Below, piece by piece: positions 48,238-48,376 of a stretch of DNA of 48,376 bases (position 1 is its first letter; every line of letters starts with the position of its first letter). The notes beneath the pieces are model-generated. The model worked only from the letters and a program-made list of their open reading frames with translations. It was not told where the DNA came from and did not search any database. The stretch lies in contig NW_003546722.1 in assembly GCF_000090795.2 (NCBI RefSeq), positions 16,437 through 64,812 on the forward strand. Direction: 5' to 3'. The position numbers were made by a program, and so were the translations under genes. Source of the DNA: Amphimedon queenslandica (Eukaryota; Porifera; Demospongiae; Haplosclerida; Niphatidae).

Positions 48238-48376
48238 TATATATTTATTAAAATTAATCAGAAATCAGGATATTCAAATCCTCTGTAAGTTCAAAAAGGA
48301 AATTCTTCTCTAATCTTTATTACAACACAGGATGGCAATACAATTCTAATATCTTTGCCAAGCCACCCCATAATCC
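48238..48376. other. Window end, non-coding
   Basis: AT-rich sequence after the transposase stop; the element's 3' inverted end is expected shortly beyond the window. Confidence 0.4.

Overview
The window looks like a transposon-rich, AT-rich intergenic region of an animal genome. Short spliced introns, RAG1-N-terminal-like and THAP zinc-finger proteins, pogo, piggyBac and hAT transposases, Helitrons and a BEL/Pao retrotransposon all say metazoan. The particular mix (Helitrons with a C-terminal OTU domain, HIRAN-Ulp1 and Ulp1-PHD proteins, RAG1-like zinc domains) makes a sponge my best guess. That is inference from remembered family resemblance; no search was run. There is one assembly gap (25681-26567) and a single N near 21690.

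Layout. 1-1060 (minus): two exons of a gene whose N-terminus resembles the zinc-binding and RING region of RAG1, broken by two in-frame stops. 1997-2525: a Cys-rich exon. 3005-8035: a decayed Helitron (Lys-rich N-terminus, dead HUH Rep domain, PIF1 helicase, OTU protease), then a 42-bp minisatellite. 9132-9561: a small acidic, RG-rich ORF. 10110-11810: a broken Ulp1-PHD gene. 12117-13390: a second Ulp1 gene split by a 370-bp hAT MITE. 13996-15033: a foldback element with nested palindromes. 15205-16620: the 3' part of a second Helitron. 19985-20815: a decayed piggyBac transposase. 22519-24242: a pogo-like transposase. 24351-29476: a 5.1-kb element with near-identical 37-bp inverted ends and a TTAA-like target site; it holds a multi-exon transposase-like gene (interrupted by the gap) and a second, spliced passenger gene with its own TATA box. 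29514-30634 (minus): a HIRAN-Ulp1 gene. The pogo left inverted end has a partner at 30836, so 22.5-30.8 kb may be one nested composite.

30.9-41.5 kb is mostly non-coding: several MITEs (one hAT MITE with a perfect 8-bp target duplication, three copies of a 239-bp TA family, one 687-bp element), a 1.2-kb minisatellite, and a hAT transposase remnant on the minus strand at 38.7-40.6 kb. 41507-45722 (minus) is a BEL/Pao pol with a truncated gag. At a TTAA in that gag a THAP-transposase element begins (45725) and runs towards the window end with eight recognisable exons.

Most reading frames carry scattered stops or single-base shifts, so nearly all coding sequence is transposon-derived and decayed. 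The likeliest intact genes are the two inside the 5.1-kb TTAA element. No rRNA, tRNA or CRISPR array was recognised, and no clear host housekeeping gene was found.
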